Below are positions 9,199 through 17,656 of a DNA stretch of 42,659 nucleotides, piece after piece. This DNA comes from an uncultured Schumannella sp. (lineage in GTDB: Bacteria > Actinomycetota > Actinomycetes > Actinomycetales > Microbacteriaceae). Both the position numbers and the translations under genes were made by a program. Every line of letters begins with the position of its first letter. The stretch's first letter is position 1. The stretch is taken from contig NZ_CAJQNT010000031.1 in the NCBI RefSeq assembly GCF_905479755.1, positions 1 through 42,659 of the forward strand, written 5' to 3'. The notes under the pieces are model-generated. The model was not told the origin of the DNA. It saw only the letters and a program-made list of their open reading frames with translations, and did not search any database.

Positions 9199-9241
9199 CA
9201 GGCACCACAGGCGCGACAGGCACCACAGGCGCGACAGGCGC
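9197..9241. repeat. Short tandem array of 9-bp units
   Basis: Five near-identical 9-mers follow each other: GACAGGCAC, CACAGGCGC, GACAGGCAC, CACAGGCGC, GACAGGCGC, that is two copies of an 18-bp unit plus a half. The array begins on the last bases of the palindromic element at 9112-9198. Non-coding in the annotated frames. Confidence 0.75.
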
Positions 9242-9279
9242 GGGCGACCCCGCCCCGACGGGGGCTCAGCCGACGCGGC

Positions 9280-10827
9280 TCAGCACAGGGGGTCGGTGGC
9301 GGGCACCTCATCGCGCAGCAGGTAGGCATCCACGGTGTCATCAATGCAGGAGACACCCTGCGCGTAGATCGTGTGTCCCTCGCCCTCGTAGCTGATCAGC
9401 ACGCCGCTCGACAGCTGCTCGGCGAGCGAGACCGCGTTCGCGTACGGGGTCGCCGGGTCGTTGGTGGTGCCGATCACGAGGATCGGCGGCGCGCCCGCCG
9501 CGGTGAACGAGGTCGGCAGCTCGGCGACCGGCACCGGCCAGTTCGAGCAGACCACGTCGAGCACGGCGTAGTCGTCGTACGCGAAGTAGCGGCCGAGGAT
9601 CGGCGCGCGGTCGTCGATGATCTCGACGCCCTCCAAGGGGGTCACCCCGTCGGTGCCGAGGTCGCCCTCATTGCAGGTGACGGCGGTGTAGATCTCGTTG
9701 CCGTTGCCGTCGTACCAGCCGCCGTAGCGGCCGTAGTAGGAGTCCGCGTTGTCGAAGGTCGGATCCGGATCCCCGACGGCGAGCGCCGCGAACATCGCGG
9801 TCAGCGACGGCCAGCTCCACTCGGAATACAGCGTGTAGGCGATGCCGGTGCCCACGGTGGCGGAGTCGAGTTGGCGCCCATCGGAGGCGACCAGTTCAAG
9901 GTCGTCAATCCGGTCGAGGAGGTCGCGCACCTGCAGCAACCCGTTGTCGACGCTTCCCGTGAACGGGCAGCCGCTCTCGGACAGGCACCAGGCCATGTAC
10001 GAGCGCAGCGCGCTGTCGAAGCCGGCCATCTGGGTGGCGAGCGCTTCGAGGTCGCTCACCTGCGGATCCACGGCCCCGTCGAGCACCATCCGCCCGACCT
10101 TCTCGGGGAACAGCTCCGCGTAGACCGCACCGAGGTAGGTGCCGTACGAGTAGCCGAGGTAGTTGAGGGAGGTGTCGCCGAGTACGGCGCGGATCACGTC
10201 CATGTCGCGCGCGACGCTCGCCGCATCCAGGTGCCCGAGCAGCGGGCCGGTGTTCTCGAGGCACGCGTTCGCCCAGTCGAGCTCGCGCGCGGTCAGCTCG
10301 TCGATCCACTCCTGGGTGCCGTAGTCGACGTCGTAGGTGCCGTAGAGCAGCTCGTCCTGGTCGGCGGGGTCGGTGTAGCAGACGACGGGGGTCGAGCTGC
10401 CGACCCCGCGCGGGTCGAAGCCGATGACGTCGTAGCTGGCGAGCACATCATTCGTCACGACGTAGGCGGCCGAGTTGACGACGAAGTCGAAGCCCGATCC
10501 GCCCGGACCGCCCGGGTTGATCAGAAGGGAGCCCATCGCCGTCCCGGGGGCGCGGTGCCGGGAGATCGCGATTTCGATCGTGGCGCCGGTCGGGTCGCTC
10601 CAGTCGAGCGGCACGGTCACACGCGCCTCGTCGAGCCGGGTGTCGATGGACGACCAGCTGAGTTCTTGCGTGTAGTACGGCTCGAGCTCGGCGGCGACGT
10701 CTTCACCGGTGGGCGTGCTCCCGCCGGGTGTCTCCGGCCCGAACAGCGAGATCAGCGAGCATCCGCTGAGGACCAGGCCGACGGCCGCCCCCACAGCGGT
10801 GGCGGCGACGATGCGCGGTCGAGACAC
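9280..10827 (-). CDS. Secreted lipoprotein alpha/beta hydrolase, tripeptidyl aminopeptidase-like
   Basis: A 515-residue exported serine hydrolase of the TAP/SlpD-E type. It begins with a lipoprotein signal (VSRPRIVAATAVGAAVGLVL then SGC), giving lipobox L-S-G-C with lipidated Cys23, so it is anchored outside the membrane. The oxyanion region is INPGGPGGSG, the nucleophile Ser227 lies in GYSYG, and the C-terminal TAP-like domain supplies Asp (GTTNDPATP) and His (YEGEGHTIY). The family releases N-terminal tripeptides or hydrolyses related esters; the real substrate is unknown. GTG at 10827 is chosen because AGGAGG lies 4 nt upstream and the signal sequence then starts correctly. Its promoter and a 5'-terminal hairpin lie at 10840-10876. 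Confidence 0.9.
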   Translation of the reverse strand: MSRPRIVAATAVGAAVGLVLSGCSLISLFGPETPGGSTPTGEDVAAELEPYYTQELSWSSIDTRLDEARVTVPLDWSDPTGATIEIAISRHRAPGTAMGSLLINPGGPGGSGFDFVVNSAAYVVTNDVLASYDVIGFDPRGVGSSTPVVCYTDPADQDELLYGTYDVDYGTQEWIDELTARELDWANACLENTGPLLGHLDAASVARDMDVIRAVLGDTSLNYLGYSYGTYLGAVYAELFPEKVGRMVLDGAVDPQVSDLEALATQMAGFDSALRSYMAWCLSESGCPFTGSVDNGLLQVRDLLDRIDDLELVASDGRQLDSATVGTGIAYTLYSEWSWPSLTAMFAALAVGDPDPTFDNADSYYGRYGGWYDGNGNEIYTAVTCNEGDLGTDGVTPLEGVEIIDDRAPILGRYFAYDDYAVLDVVCSNWPVPVAELPTSFTAAGAPPILVIGTTNDPATPYANAVSLAEQLSSGVLISYEGEGHTIYAQGVSCIDDTVDAYLLRDEVPATDPLC

Positions 10828-10839
10828 GAGACCTCCTGG

Positions 10840-10876
10840 TGGTCGCGCGACTCTCACGCGGCCCGCGACCAGCCTA
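10840..10876 (-). promoter_or_regulatory. Candidate -10 and 5'-leader hairpin of the lipoprotein hydrolase gene
   Basis: TAGGCT (10876-10871) is a -10-like box. Immediately downstream, where the transcript would begin, CGCGACCA (10864-10871) and TGGTCGCG (10840-10847) form an 8-bp stem around 16 nt, just before the AGGAGG ribosome binding site. No good -35 is seen. Confidence 0.4.
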
Positions 10877-10891
10877 GGCGGGGTTCCGCGC

Positions 10892-13306
10892 TCAGCCGAG
10901 GACCGCGCGCGCAGCGTCGCGCGCCGTCGCCGGGCTGTGCGCCGCCGCGGCCGCCTCCGCCATCGCGCGGCAGTCGGCACGGCTCAGCGCTCCGAGCTTC
11001 TGGGCGACGCGCGGGATCGCGCGCGCCGACATCGACAGCGAGGTCACACCGAGCCCGACGAGCACCGCCGCGAGGGCCGGATCGGCCGCCGCTTCGCCGC
11101 ACACGCCGACCGGGGTGCCGCTCACCTCGCCCGCGGCGCCAACGCTGCGGATGAGACGCAGCACCGCGGGCTGCCACGGGTCGTTCAACTCGGCCAGTTC
11201 GCCGAGTTGACGGTCGGCGGCCATCGTGTACTGAGTGAGGTCGTTGGTGCCGAGGCTCACGAAGTCGACGACCTCGACGAGTTCGGGGGCGCTGAGCGCC
11301 GCCGCGGGGGTCTCGATCATGACGCCCGCGCGCTCGATGCCGTGCTCGCGGCAGAGCGCGACGAAGGCGGAGGCCTCCTCGACGGTGGCAACCATGGGCG
11401 CCATCACCTGCACCTCGGCGCGCTCCTCGGCGGCGGCCTCCGCGATCGCCCGCAGTTGCGTGGCGAGGATCTCGGGCCGACGCCAGGAGGTGCGAAGCCC
11501 CCGCACGCCGAGCGCCGGGTTCTCCTCCCCCGCCGCCGTCACGAAGGGCAGCGGCTTGTCGGCGCCCGCATCGAGGGTGCGCACGACGACTTTGCGGCGG
11601 GGGAACGCGGCGAACACCTCGCGGTAGGCGCTGCGCTGCTCCTCGACGCTCGGCGCCTCGGCGCGGTCGAGAAAGAGGAATTCGCTGCGGAACAGGCCGA
11701 TGCCTTCCGCCCGGGCCTCGGCGGCGGCTCGCGCGTCGGCCCCGCCGCCGACGTTGGCCAACAGGGCGACCGGATGCGCATCCGCCGTCGCGCCGGAACC
11801 GCTGAAGTCGGGCACCGCCGCGGCGTCACGCACGCGGGCGACCTCGTCGGCATCCGGGTTGGGGCTCACCTCGCCGGTCTCGCCGTCGACGAGCACGAGC
11901 ATTCCTTCCGGCAGCGCGAGGGCGTCGCGCACGGCGACGACCGCCGGGATGCCGAGCGAGCGAGCGATGATCGCGGTGTGCGAGGTCGGCCCGCCCTCTT
12001 CGGTGACGAGCGCGAGGCAGGTGGCGGGGTCGAGCGTCGCGGTGTCGGCGGGGGCCAGGTCGCGGGCGACGAGCACGAACGGTTCCGAGCGGTCGGGGAT
12101 GCCCGGCACCGGCAGGTCGAGCAGCGTGGCGACGAGACGGTCGCGCACGTCGCGCACGTCGGCGACGCGTTCGGCGGTGCGTCCGCCGAGCCCCGCGAGC
12201 ATGTCGGCGAGGTCGCCCGCGGAAGCCCAGAGGGCGTTCGCGGCGGGGATGCCCGAGGTCTCGATCGCGGCGACCGCCGGGTCGATGAGCCCGGGGTCGG
12301 TCGCCATGAGCGCCGTGGCCTGGAGGATCTGTTGCGCTTCGCCGAGGGCGGTGGTGGCCCGGGCGGTGAGTTGCTCGGCGACCGCGGTCGCAGCGGCCCG
12401 GAGCCGGTCGATCTCGGCGGCGCGAGCGGGTTCGGCGAGCGCCTCGGCGGGGGCGGGTTCGGCGATCGGGGCCGCCACGTGCACGACCGGTCCGACGGCG
12501 CGTCCCGCACTCACCCCGAGCGGCCCGGAGGCGCGCACGGGCGCCGGGGCGGCGGCCAGCGTCGGAGCATTGAGCTCGCCGAATCCGTCGTCGACAAGCG
12601 CCTGGATGTGGTCGAGCACCGCGTCCGCATCGGGTCCGGCGGCCGAGATCTCGATCTCGTCACCGCCGCGGCTTCCGAGCCCGATGAGGGCGGTGGGACT
12701 CGCGGCGGCGACCGTCGCACCGGTGCGCAGCAGGGCGAGGCGCGCGTTCTCGGCGCGGCCCGCTTCGGTCGCCAGCAGCGCCGCGGGGCGGGCGTGCAGG
12801 CCGAGCGGGTTGCGCAGCGTCATCCGGCGCGAAATGCGGTCGGCTTCGGCGTTTCCCTCAGCGGCGGGCGCCGCCGCGGGCGCCGCCTCCGCGTCGCCCA
12901 GCTGACCGCTCTTGGGAGCAAGAGCGGCCTGGGCTTCGGCGGCGGCCTCCTCGAGTGAGGCGCCGCCGGCCGCACGCACGATGGCCGCGAGGAGCCCCTC
13001 CACGAAGGGGGCGGCCGAGAGCTTCACCTCGACGTCGCTCGCCCGCAGTTCGAGCGCCAGCTCGGCGCTCAACACGGCCGAGCCGAGATCCATGAGGACG
13101 AGCACGCCGTCGGTGTCGGCGAGCTCATCGATCGCGGTGGCGACCTTCATCGCGTCGGTGCCGATGATCGGGGAGCCGTCGGCATCCGTTCCGGCACCGG
13201 CGGCGAGCTCCACGCGCGGGGCCCCGTTCGGGACCATCGCGAGGGCAAGGTCGAGGGCCGCCTCGGCCAGTTTCAGACTGTGCGAGACGACGACGAGGCC
13301 GATCAT
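10892..13306 (-). CDS. dhaM: PEP-dependent dihydroxyacetone kinase phosphoryl donor: EIIA(Dha)-HPr-EI fusion
   Basis: An 804-residue phosphotransferase that passes phosphate from PEP to DhaL-bound ADP. Domain order: EIIA-Dha (about 1-130, phosphorylated His9 in VVVSHSLKLAEA), an Ala-rich linker, HPr (about 158-245, His171 in NPLGLHARPAAL), and Enzyme I (about 255-804). The EI part has the swivelling-domain His443 (GGPTSHTAIIA) and also the full PEP-binding barrel with MIETPAAAL, GTNDLTQYTM and Cys736 (VGVCGE). E. coli DhaM has only the N-terminal part of EI, so this version looks self-sufficient. ATG at 13306 follows the dhaL stop by 3 nt. It is the last gene of the glpF-dhaK-dhaL-dhaM operon. 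Confidence 0.95.
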   Translation of the reverse strand: MIGLVVVSHSLKLAEAALDLALAMVPNGAPRVELAAGAGTDADGSPIIGTDAMKVATAIDELADTDGVLVLMDLGSAVLSAELALELRASDVEVKLSAAPFVEGLLAAIVRAAGGASLEEAAAEAQAALAPKSGQLGDAEAAPAAAPAAEGNAEADRISRRMTLRNPLGLHARPAALLATEAGRAENARLALLRTGATVAAASPTALIGLGSRGGDEIEISAAGPDADAVLDHIQALVDDGFGELNAPTLAAAPAPVRASGPLGVSAGRAVGPVVHVAAPIAEPAPAEALAEPARAAEIDRLRAAATAVAEQLTARATTALGEAQQILQATALMATDPGLIDPAVAAIETSGIPAANALWASAGDLADMLAGLGGRTAERVADVRDVRDRLVATLLDLPVPGIPDRSEPFVLVARDLAPADTATLDPATCLALVTEEGGPTSHTAIIARSLGIPAVVAVRDALALPEGMLVLVDGETGEVSPNPDADEVARVRDAAAVPDFSGSGATADAHPVALLANVGGGADARAAAEARAEGIGLFRSEFLFLDRAEAPSVEEQRSAYREVFAAFPRRKVVVRTLDAGADKPLPFVTAAGEENPALGVRGLRTSWRRPEILATQLRAIAEAAAEERAEVQVMAPMVATVEEASAFVALCREHGIERAGVMIETPAAALSAPELVEVVDFVSLGTNDLTQYTMAADRQLGELAELNDPWQPAVLRLIRSVGAAGEVSGTPVGVCGEAAADPALAAVLVGLGVTSLSMSARAIPRVAQKLGALSRADCRAMAEAAAAAHSPATARDAARAVLG

Positions 13307-13309
13307 GGT

Positions 13310-13951
13310 CTAGCTCTCGAGTGTCTCGGCAAGGCAGCGCAGCAGGAGCGCACTCGAGGCGGCGCCCGGGTCCAGGTGGCCGGCGCTGCGCTCACCGAGG
13401 TAGCTCGCACGCCCCTTGCGGGCGACGAGCGGCTCGGTCGCATCGCGACCCTTCTCGGCGGCATCCGCCGCGGCAGCCGCGGCCTCGGCCGGGGACTTGC
13501 CGTCGGCAACGGCGCCGTCGAAGGCATCGAGGGCGGGGGCCAGCGCGTCGAACATGGTCTTGTCGCCGAGCTCCGCCTTGCCGCGCGCGACGATGCCGTC
13601 GAGCCCGGCCCGCAGGGCCGCCGCGAGCGCCGCACCGTCGAATTCGGTGACGGCGCCCGCGGTCATGCCCATGCGAAGGAAGAACGTGCCGTACAGCGGG
13701 CCGCTCGCTCCGCCGACCGAGGTGACCAGGGTCATCCCGACGCTCTTGAAGAGCTCGTCGGCGGTCGCGGGAGTGCCCTCCTCCAGTTTCGCCATGACGG
13801 CGGCGAAGCCGCGTGCCATGTTCGCCCCGTGGTCGGCATCGCCGATCGCGGAGTCGAGTTCGGTGAGGTAGGCGCGCTGTTCCGTCACCTGCGTGCGGTA
13901 CGTCTCGAGCCATGCCACCAACTGGGTGAGGGGGACCGTGCTGTTCGTCAT
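13310..13951 (-). CDS. dhaL: Dihydroxyacetone kinase ADP-binding subunit
   Basis: A 213-residue DhaL, an all-helical barrel that holds ADP and transfers phosphate to dihydroxyacetone bound on DhaK. The Mg-ADP-binding acidic cluster is ELDSAIGDADHG with Asp33, Asp38 and Asp40, and the nucleotide-capping segment is SVGGASGPLYGTFF. Length matches the family (about 210). In PEP-dependent kinases ADP is not exchanged but is rephosphorylated by DhaM, encoded directly downstream. ATG at 13951 has GGAAG about 8 nt upstream. It follows dhaK after 30 bp. Confidence 0.95.
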   Translation of the reverse strand: MTNSTVPLTQLVAWLETYRTQVTEQRAYLTELDSAIGDADHGANMARGFAAVMAKLEEGTPATADELFKSVGMTLVTSVGGASGPLYGTFFLRMGMTAGAVTEFDGAALAAALRAGLDGIVARGKAELGDKTMFDALAPALDAFDGAVADGKSPAEAAAAAADAAEKGRDATEPLVARKGRASYLGERSAGHLDPGAASSALLLRCLAETLES

Positions 13952-13981
13952 GTCAGTTCTTCCGTTCCGTGCGTGGGTAAC

Positions 13982-14980
13982 TCAGAGGCCCCAGCGGAGG
14001 CCTGCGGTGTTGACGGGAGCATCCCACAACCCCAACAGCTCATCATCCGCCTTGAGCACCGTGACCGAGCAACCCGCCATGTCGAGCGAGGTGATGTAGT
14101 TGCCGACCAGGTTTCGGGCGATCGTCACCCCCGCCTTCTCGAGCAGCTTGGCGACCTCGCCGTACATCAGGTACAGCTCGATGAGCGGCGAGCCGCCCAT
14201 GCCGTTGAGCATGACGATCGACGGCCCCGACGTGACGTCGAGGTCGGCGAGGATCGGCTCGACGAGCTGCTGGGCGATCTCGTGCGCTCCGGCGAGCGGC
14301 ACGCGGTGGCGTCCCGGTTCGCCGTGGATGCCCACGCCGATCTCCATCATGTCGTCCGGCAGGTCGAAGGTCGGCTTGCCGGCCGCGGGCACCGTGCAGC
14401 TCGTGAGCGCCATGCCCATCGAGCGACCGGAGTCGTTGACCTTGTTGGCCAGGGCCGCGATGGCCGCGAGGTCGCGGCCTTCCTCGGCGGCGGCACCGAC
14501 GATCTTCTCGAGCAGGACGGTCACGCCGACGCCGCGGCGACCCGCGGTCCAGGTGGAGTCCTGCACGGCGACGTCGTCGTTGGTGACGACGGTCGCCACC
14601 TCGATGCCGGACTCCGCGGCGGCAAGCTCGCCCGCCATCTCGAAGTTCATGACGTCGCCGGTGTAGTTCTTCACGATGTGCAGCACGCCGGCTCCGCGGT
14701 CGACGACCTTCGTCGCCTCCTGCATCTGGTCGGGCGTCGGCGAGGTGAAGACCTCACCGGCGCACGCCGCGTCGAGCATGCCGAATCCGACGAATCCGCC
14801 GTGTAGCGGCTCGTGGCCGGAGCCACCGCCGGAGACGAGGGCGACCTTGCCGTCCTGCTTCGGTGCGGCCCGGTAGATGATCCGGTTCTTGTGGTCGACC
14901 GTCAGGTCGGAGTGGGCGGCCTCGACGCCGACGAGCGCGTCGGCGAGAACAGCCTCGGGGGCATTGATCAGTTTCTTCAT
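13982..14980 (-). CDS. dhaK: Dihydroxyacetone kinase substrate-binding subunit
   Basis: A 332-residue DhaK that binds dihydroxyacetone as a covalent hemiaminal. The residues known from E. coli DhaK are all visible: His56 (GGGSGHEPLHGG), Asp109 (YTGDVMNFE) and the substrate-linking His219 (GVGIHGEPGRHR). Together with DhaL and DhaM it forms dihydroxyacetone phosphate in the cytoplasm. ATG at 14980 overlaps the glpF stop by one base (TGATG) and has GAAGG 8 nt upstream, so translation is probably coupled to glpF. Confidence 0.96.
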   Translation of the reverse strand: MKKLINAPEAVLADALVGVEAAHSDLTVDHKNRIIYRAAPKQDGKVALVSGGGSGHEPLHGGFVGFGMLDAACAGEVFTSPTPDQMQEATKVVDRGAGVLHIVKNYTGDVMNFEMAGELAAAESGIEVATVVTNDDVAVQDSTWTAGRRGVGVTVLLEKIVGAAAEEGRDLAAIAALANKVNDSGRSMGMALTSCTVPAAGKPTFDLPDDMMEIGVGIHGEPGRHRVPLAGAHEIAQQLVEPILADLDVTSGPSIVMLNGMGGSPLIELYLMYGEVAKLLEKAGVTIARNLVGNYITSLDMAGCSVTVLKADDELLGLWDAPVNTAGLRWGL

Positions 14981-15738
14981 CAGTTCGCCTTCTCTTCGGT
15001 CAGGGCGGTCTTGAGGCCGGTCTTGTCGGCCTGCGTCTTCGAGATGGCGCCGAACAGCAGGGCCGCGACGATTCCGCCGAGCACCTCGGCGACGATGTAC
15101 ACCCAGTACTGCTCCCAGGCAACGCTGCCGCCGAGGAGGGACTGCACGATCATCGGGCCGGTGGTGCGGGCCGGGTTGATCGAGGCGCCGGTCGCCGGGG
15201 CGACCGGGATGATCGCGGCGAAGACGACGAGGCCGATCGCGAGACCGGCCCATCCGGGCGCGGCCTTGCGGTGGATGACGCCGAACACCGCGAAGACGAG
15301 CAGGAAGGTTCCGATGAACTCCGCGAACAGCGCCTGCGGAACCGACACCACCTCGGGGTTGAACGCCGCGACGCCGAGCCCCAGCTCACTGGCACGCATG
15401 CCGAGAACCCCGACGATGGCGAACGCGCCGGCCGTGGCACCGAGCAGCTGCGCGATGAGGTAGCCGGGAACTTCCTTCCACGGGAACTTCCCGGTGACGG
15501 CGAGGCCGAGGGTCACGGCCGGGTTGATGTGGTTGCCGGAGATGTAGCCGAACACGTACACCGTGACGACGACGATCGTGGCGAACGACAGCGAAATGAA
15601 GCCCAGGTCGCCACCGGTGAACGGCCCGTCACCACGCACCATCGCGAGCGCCGGCACCGAGCCGACGCCGACGAAAACGAGGAAGGCGGTGCCGAGGAAC
15701 TCCGCGGCAAGCTTTTGCCACGTGGTGTTCTCATCCAT
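14980..15738 (-). CDS. glpF: MIP family aquaporin/glycerol facilitator
   Basis: A 252-residue channel of the major intrinsic protein family with six membrane helices and the two half-helix NPA motifs, GNHINPAVT and GASINPART. The Arg after the second NPA is the selectivity-filter arginine. Most glycerol facilitators have Asp after that Arg, while here it is Thr, so pore selectivity is not certain; operon context with dhaKLM supports uptake of glycerol or dihydroxyacetone. ATG at 15738 is chosen because AAAGGAG lies 6 nt upstream; an ATG at 15756 lies upstream of that site. It is the first gene of the operon, driven by the promoter at 15820-15849. Confidence 0.9.
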   Translation of the reverse strand: MDENTTWQKLAAEFLGTAFLVFVGVGSVPALAMVRGDGPFTGGDLGFISLSFATIVVVTVYVFGYISGNHINPAVTLGLAVTGKFPWKEVPGYLIAQLLGATAGAFAIVGVLGMRASELGLGVAAFNPEVVSVPQALFAEFIGTFLLVFAVFGVIHRKAAPGWAGLAIGLVVFAAIIPVAPATGASINPARTTGPMIVQSLLGGSVAWEQYWVYIVAEVLGGIVAALLFGAISKTQADKTGLKTALTEEKAN

Positions 15739-15805
15739 ATGTACTCCTTTGGACATGCGGTTTGTTCGATGCGGGGTTCCGCGAGCGCTTCAATTTCGGA
15801 ACGCT

Positions 15806-15852
15806 ATTCGATAATGTCGAATATGCTCCGGTTGTGAGCGGGTTGTCAACCC
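15806..15852 (-). promoter_or_regulatory. glpF-dhaKLM promoter with overlapping operator palindrome
   Basis: On the minus strand a perfect -35 TTGACA (15849-15844) is followed after 18 nt by a -10-like CATATT (15825-15820). A palindrome ATTCGA-TAATG-TCGAAT (15806-15822) overlaps the downstream side of the -10. The -35 itself lies in a second palindrome, GGGTTGTCAACCC (15840-15852). The divergent IclR gene starts about 65 bp away, so repression by that regulator is the likely arrangement. Confidence 0.6.
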
Positions 15853-15916
15853 CCCGGAGTGAACGGCAAGGGCGCCGGCCGCGCCCATAATGGAAACCTT
15901 GCGGAAAGGGGTGGCG

Positions 15917-16702
15917 GTGATCCAAGCCATTGACCGCGCCGCGAAGGTGCTGAGCTCGCTGCAGGGCGCACGCCACCTCGGAATCACCGAATTGGCGGCC
16001 GCCCTCGAGCTTCCCCCCTCAACCGTGCACGGCATCGTGAAGTCGCTGCAGCAGCACGGCCTGGTGGCGAAAGAGCGCGGCAGCAACCGCTACATGCTCG
16101 GCCCGGCACTGCTGAAGCTGAGCAACGTCTACCTCGACACGCTCGACGTGCGCGCCCGCGCCATGCGCTGGACGCGCGAGCTCTCCCGGCGCACCGGACT
16201 CGCCGTGCGGCTCGGCGCCGAGCTGTTCGACGAGGTCATCGTCATCCACCACAACCGTCGCCCCGACGGCAGCCAGCAGATGCTCGAGACCGGGCTCACC
16301 ATCCCCGCGCACGCCTCCGCGATGGGCAAGATCCTGCTCGCCTACGACGGCGACTACGCGTCTGAGGTGCTCAGCAAGCCGCTGCGGAGCCTCACCGGCG
16401 ACACCGTGACGGATGCCGCCAAGCTCTCGCTCGGACTCGCCCAGATCGCCACGCGCGGCCTCGCGACCGAAGAAGACGAGGCGGTACTCGGAGAGTCGAG
16501 TGTCGCCGCCCCGGTCTCGGATGCGTCCGGCAACGTCATTGCCGCGGTCGCGGTCGTGCTCCCCACGAGCGAGTGGCCGCCGGAAGACCCGGTGCTCAAC
16601 GACCTGCGCGAGACCGCGCGCAACATCTCGCGCGAACTCGGCGCGATGAACTGGCCGCCGCCCGCACCCAGCGGCGCGGCGACCGAACTCGCCGAGGACT
16701 AG
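15917..16702 (+). CDS. IclR family transcriptional regulator, probable regulator of glpF-dhaKLM
   Basis: A 261-residue IclR-type regulator. The N-terminal winged helix-turn-helix spans about residues 4-60 ([22 protein letters not shown]), and the C-terminal effector-binding domain contains [20 protein letters not shown] and the conserved [14 protein letters not shown]. The effector is probably glycerol, dihydroxyacetone or a phosphate derivative, inferred from the divergent operon. GTG at 15917 is preferred because GGAAAGGGG lies 5 nt upstream and the protein then begins [12 protein letters not shown], as in relatives; an ATG at 15890 in the same frame has no ribosome binding site. Its TAG and that of convergent sucD share the 4 bases CTAG at 16699-16702. 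Confidence 0.88.
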   Translation: MIQAIDRAAKVLSSLQGARHLGITELAAALELPPSTVHGIVKSLQQHGLVAKERGSNRYMLGPALLKLSNVYLDTLDVRARAMRWTRELSRRTGLAVRLGAELFDEVIVIHHNRRPDGSQQMLETGLTIPAHASAMGKILLAYDGDYASEVLSKPLRSLTGDTVTDAAKLSLGLAQIATRGLATEEDEAVLGESSVAAPVSDASGNVIAAVAVVLPTSEWPPEDPVLNDLRETARNISRELGAMNWPPPAPSGAATELAED

Positions 16703-17589
16703 AGCGCGGCGATGATCTCGCGCATGAGCGCGGCGGTCTCGCTCGGCGTCTTGCCGACCTTGACGCCCGCGGCTTCGAGGGCTTCCTTCTTGGCCTGAGC
16801 GGTTCCCGCCGAGCCCGAGACGATCGCGCCCGCGTGACCCATCGTCTTGCCCTCGGGCGCGGTGAAGCCGGCGACGTATCCGACCACCGGCTTCGTGACG
16901 TTGGCCTTGATGAAATCGGCCGCACGCTCTTCCGCGTCGCCGCCGATCTCGCCGATCATGACGATCGCCTTGGTCTCGGGGTCGGCCTCGAACGCCGCGA
17001 GGGCGTCGATGTGCGTCGTGCCGATGATCGGGTCGCCGCCGATGCCGATCGCGGTCGAGAAGCCCAGGTCGCGCAGCTCGAACATCATCTGGTAGGTCAG
17101 GGTTCCCGACTTCGACACGAGGCCGATGGGTCCCTTGCCGGTGATGTTGTTCGGGGTGATGCCAACCAGCGACTCGCCGGGCGTGATGATGCCCGGGCAG
17201 TTCGGGCCGATGATGCGGGTCTTGTTGCCCTTCGCCTTGGCGTAGGCCCAGGCCTCGGCCGAGTCCAACACCGGCACGCCCTCGGTGATGACAACGAGCA
17301 GCCCGATCTCGGCGTCGATCGCCTCGACCATCGCGTCCTTCGTGAAGGCCGGCGGCACGAACGCGATGGAGACGTCGGCGCCCGTGGCCTCCATCGCCTC
17401 CTTGACCGTCCCGAAGACGGGGAGGCTCACGCCACCCTCGTGCTCGACCGTGGTGCCCGCCTTGCGCGCGTTGACGCCACCCACGATCTGGGTGCCGGCC
17501 TTGAGCATCAGGGCGGTGTGCTTCGTGCCTTCGCCGCCGGTGATGCCCTGGACGATGACCTTGGAGTCCTTGTTCAGGAAGATCGACAT
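16699..17589 (-). CDS. sucD: Succinate-CoA ligase subunit alpha
   Basis: A 296-residue SucD. With SucC it interconverts succinyl-CoA and succinate, coupled to ADP or GDP phosphorylation, in the TCA cycle. The CoA-binding N-terminal Rossmann domain shows [15 protein letters not shown], and the phosphorylated His252 lies in [14 protein letters not shown]. Length is normal. ATG at 17589 gives the standard [15 protein letters not shown] start. It is separated from sucC by 67 bp, which is unusual for this pair and contains an interspersed repeat (17609-17642). Confidence 0.97.
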   Translation of the reverse strand: MSIFLNKDSKVIVQGITGGEGTKHTALMLKAGTQIVGGVNARKAGTTVEHEGGVSLPVFGTVKEAMEATGADVSIAFVPPAFTKDAMVEAIDAEIGLLVVITEGVPVLDSAEAWAYAKAKGNKTRIIGPNCPGIITPGESLVGITPNNITGKGPIGLVSKSGTLTYQMMFELRDLGFSTAIGIGGDPIIGTTHIDALAAFEADPETKAIVMIGEIGGDAEERAADFIKANVTKPVVGYVAGFTAPEGKTMGHAGAIVSGSAGTAQAKKEALEAAGVKVGKTPSETAALMREIIAAL

Positions 17590-17608
17590 TCTGTTTCTCG
17601 ATTCTGGA

Positions 17609-17642
17609 GTTCGATACGCCGCGTGCGGCTACTCAATCAGCG
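17609..17642. repeat. Interspersed palindromic repeat between sucC and sucD
   Basis: The plus strand reads GTTCGATACGCCGCGTGCGG followed by CTACTCAATCAGCG. This matches, with changes, the units of the array at the window end (42447-42659): the TCGATACG and CTACTC arms are shared and the centre is CG-rich and self-complementary. It sits inside the sucC-sucD operon, so it would be part of the mRNA and could fold between the two cistrons. Confidence 0.7.
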
Positions 17643-17656
17643 GGATGCCAGCGGGG

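Noticed and set aside
15739-15756. Upstream ATG start for glpF (MSKGVH extension)
   Set aside because: The strong AAAGGAG ribosome binding site lies downstream of this ATG and is correctly spaced for the ATG at 15738.
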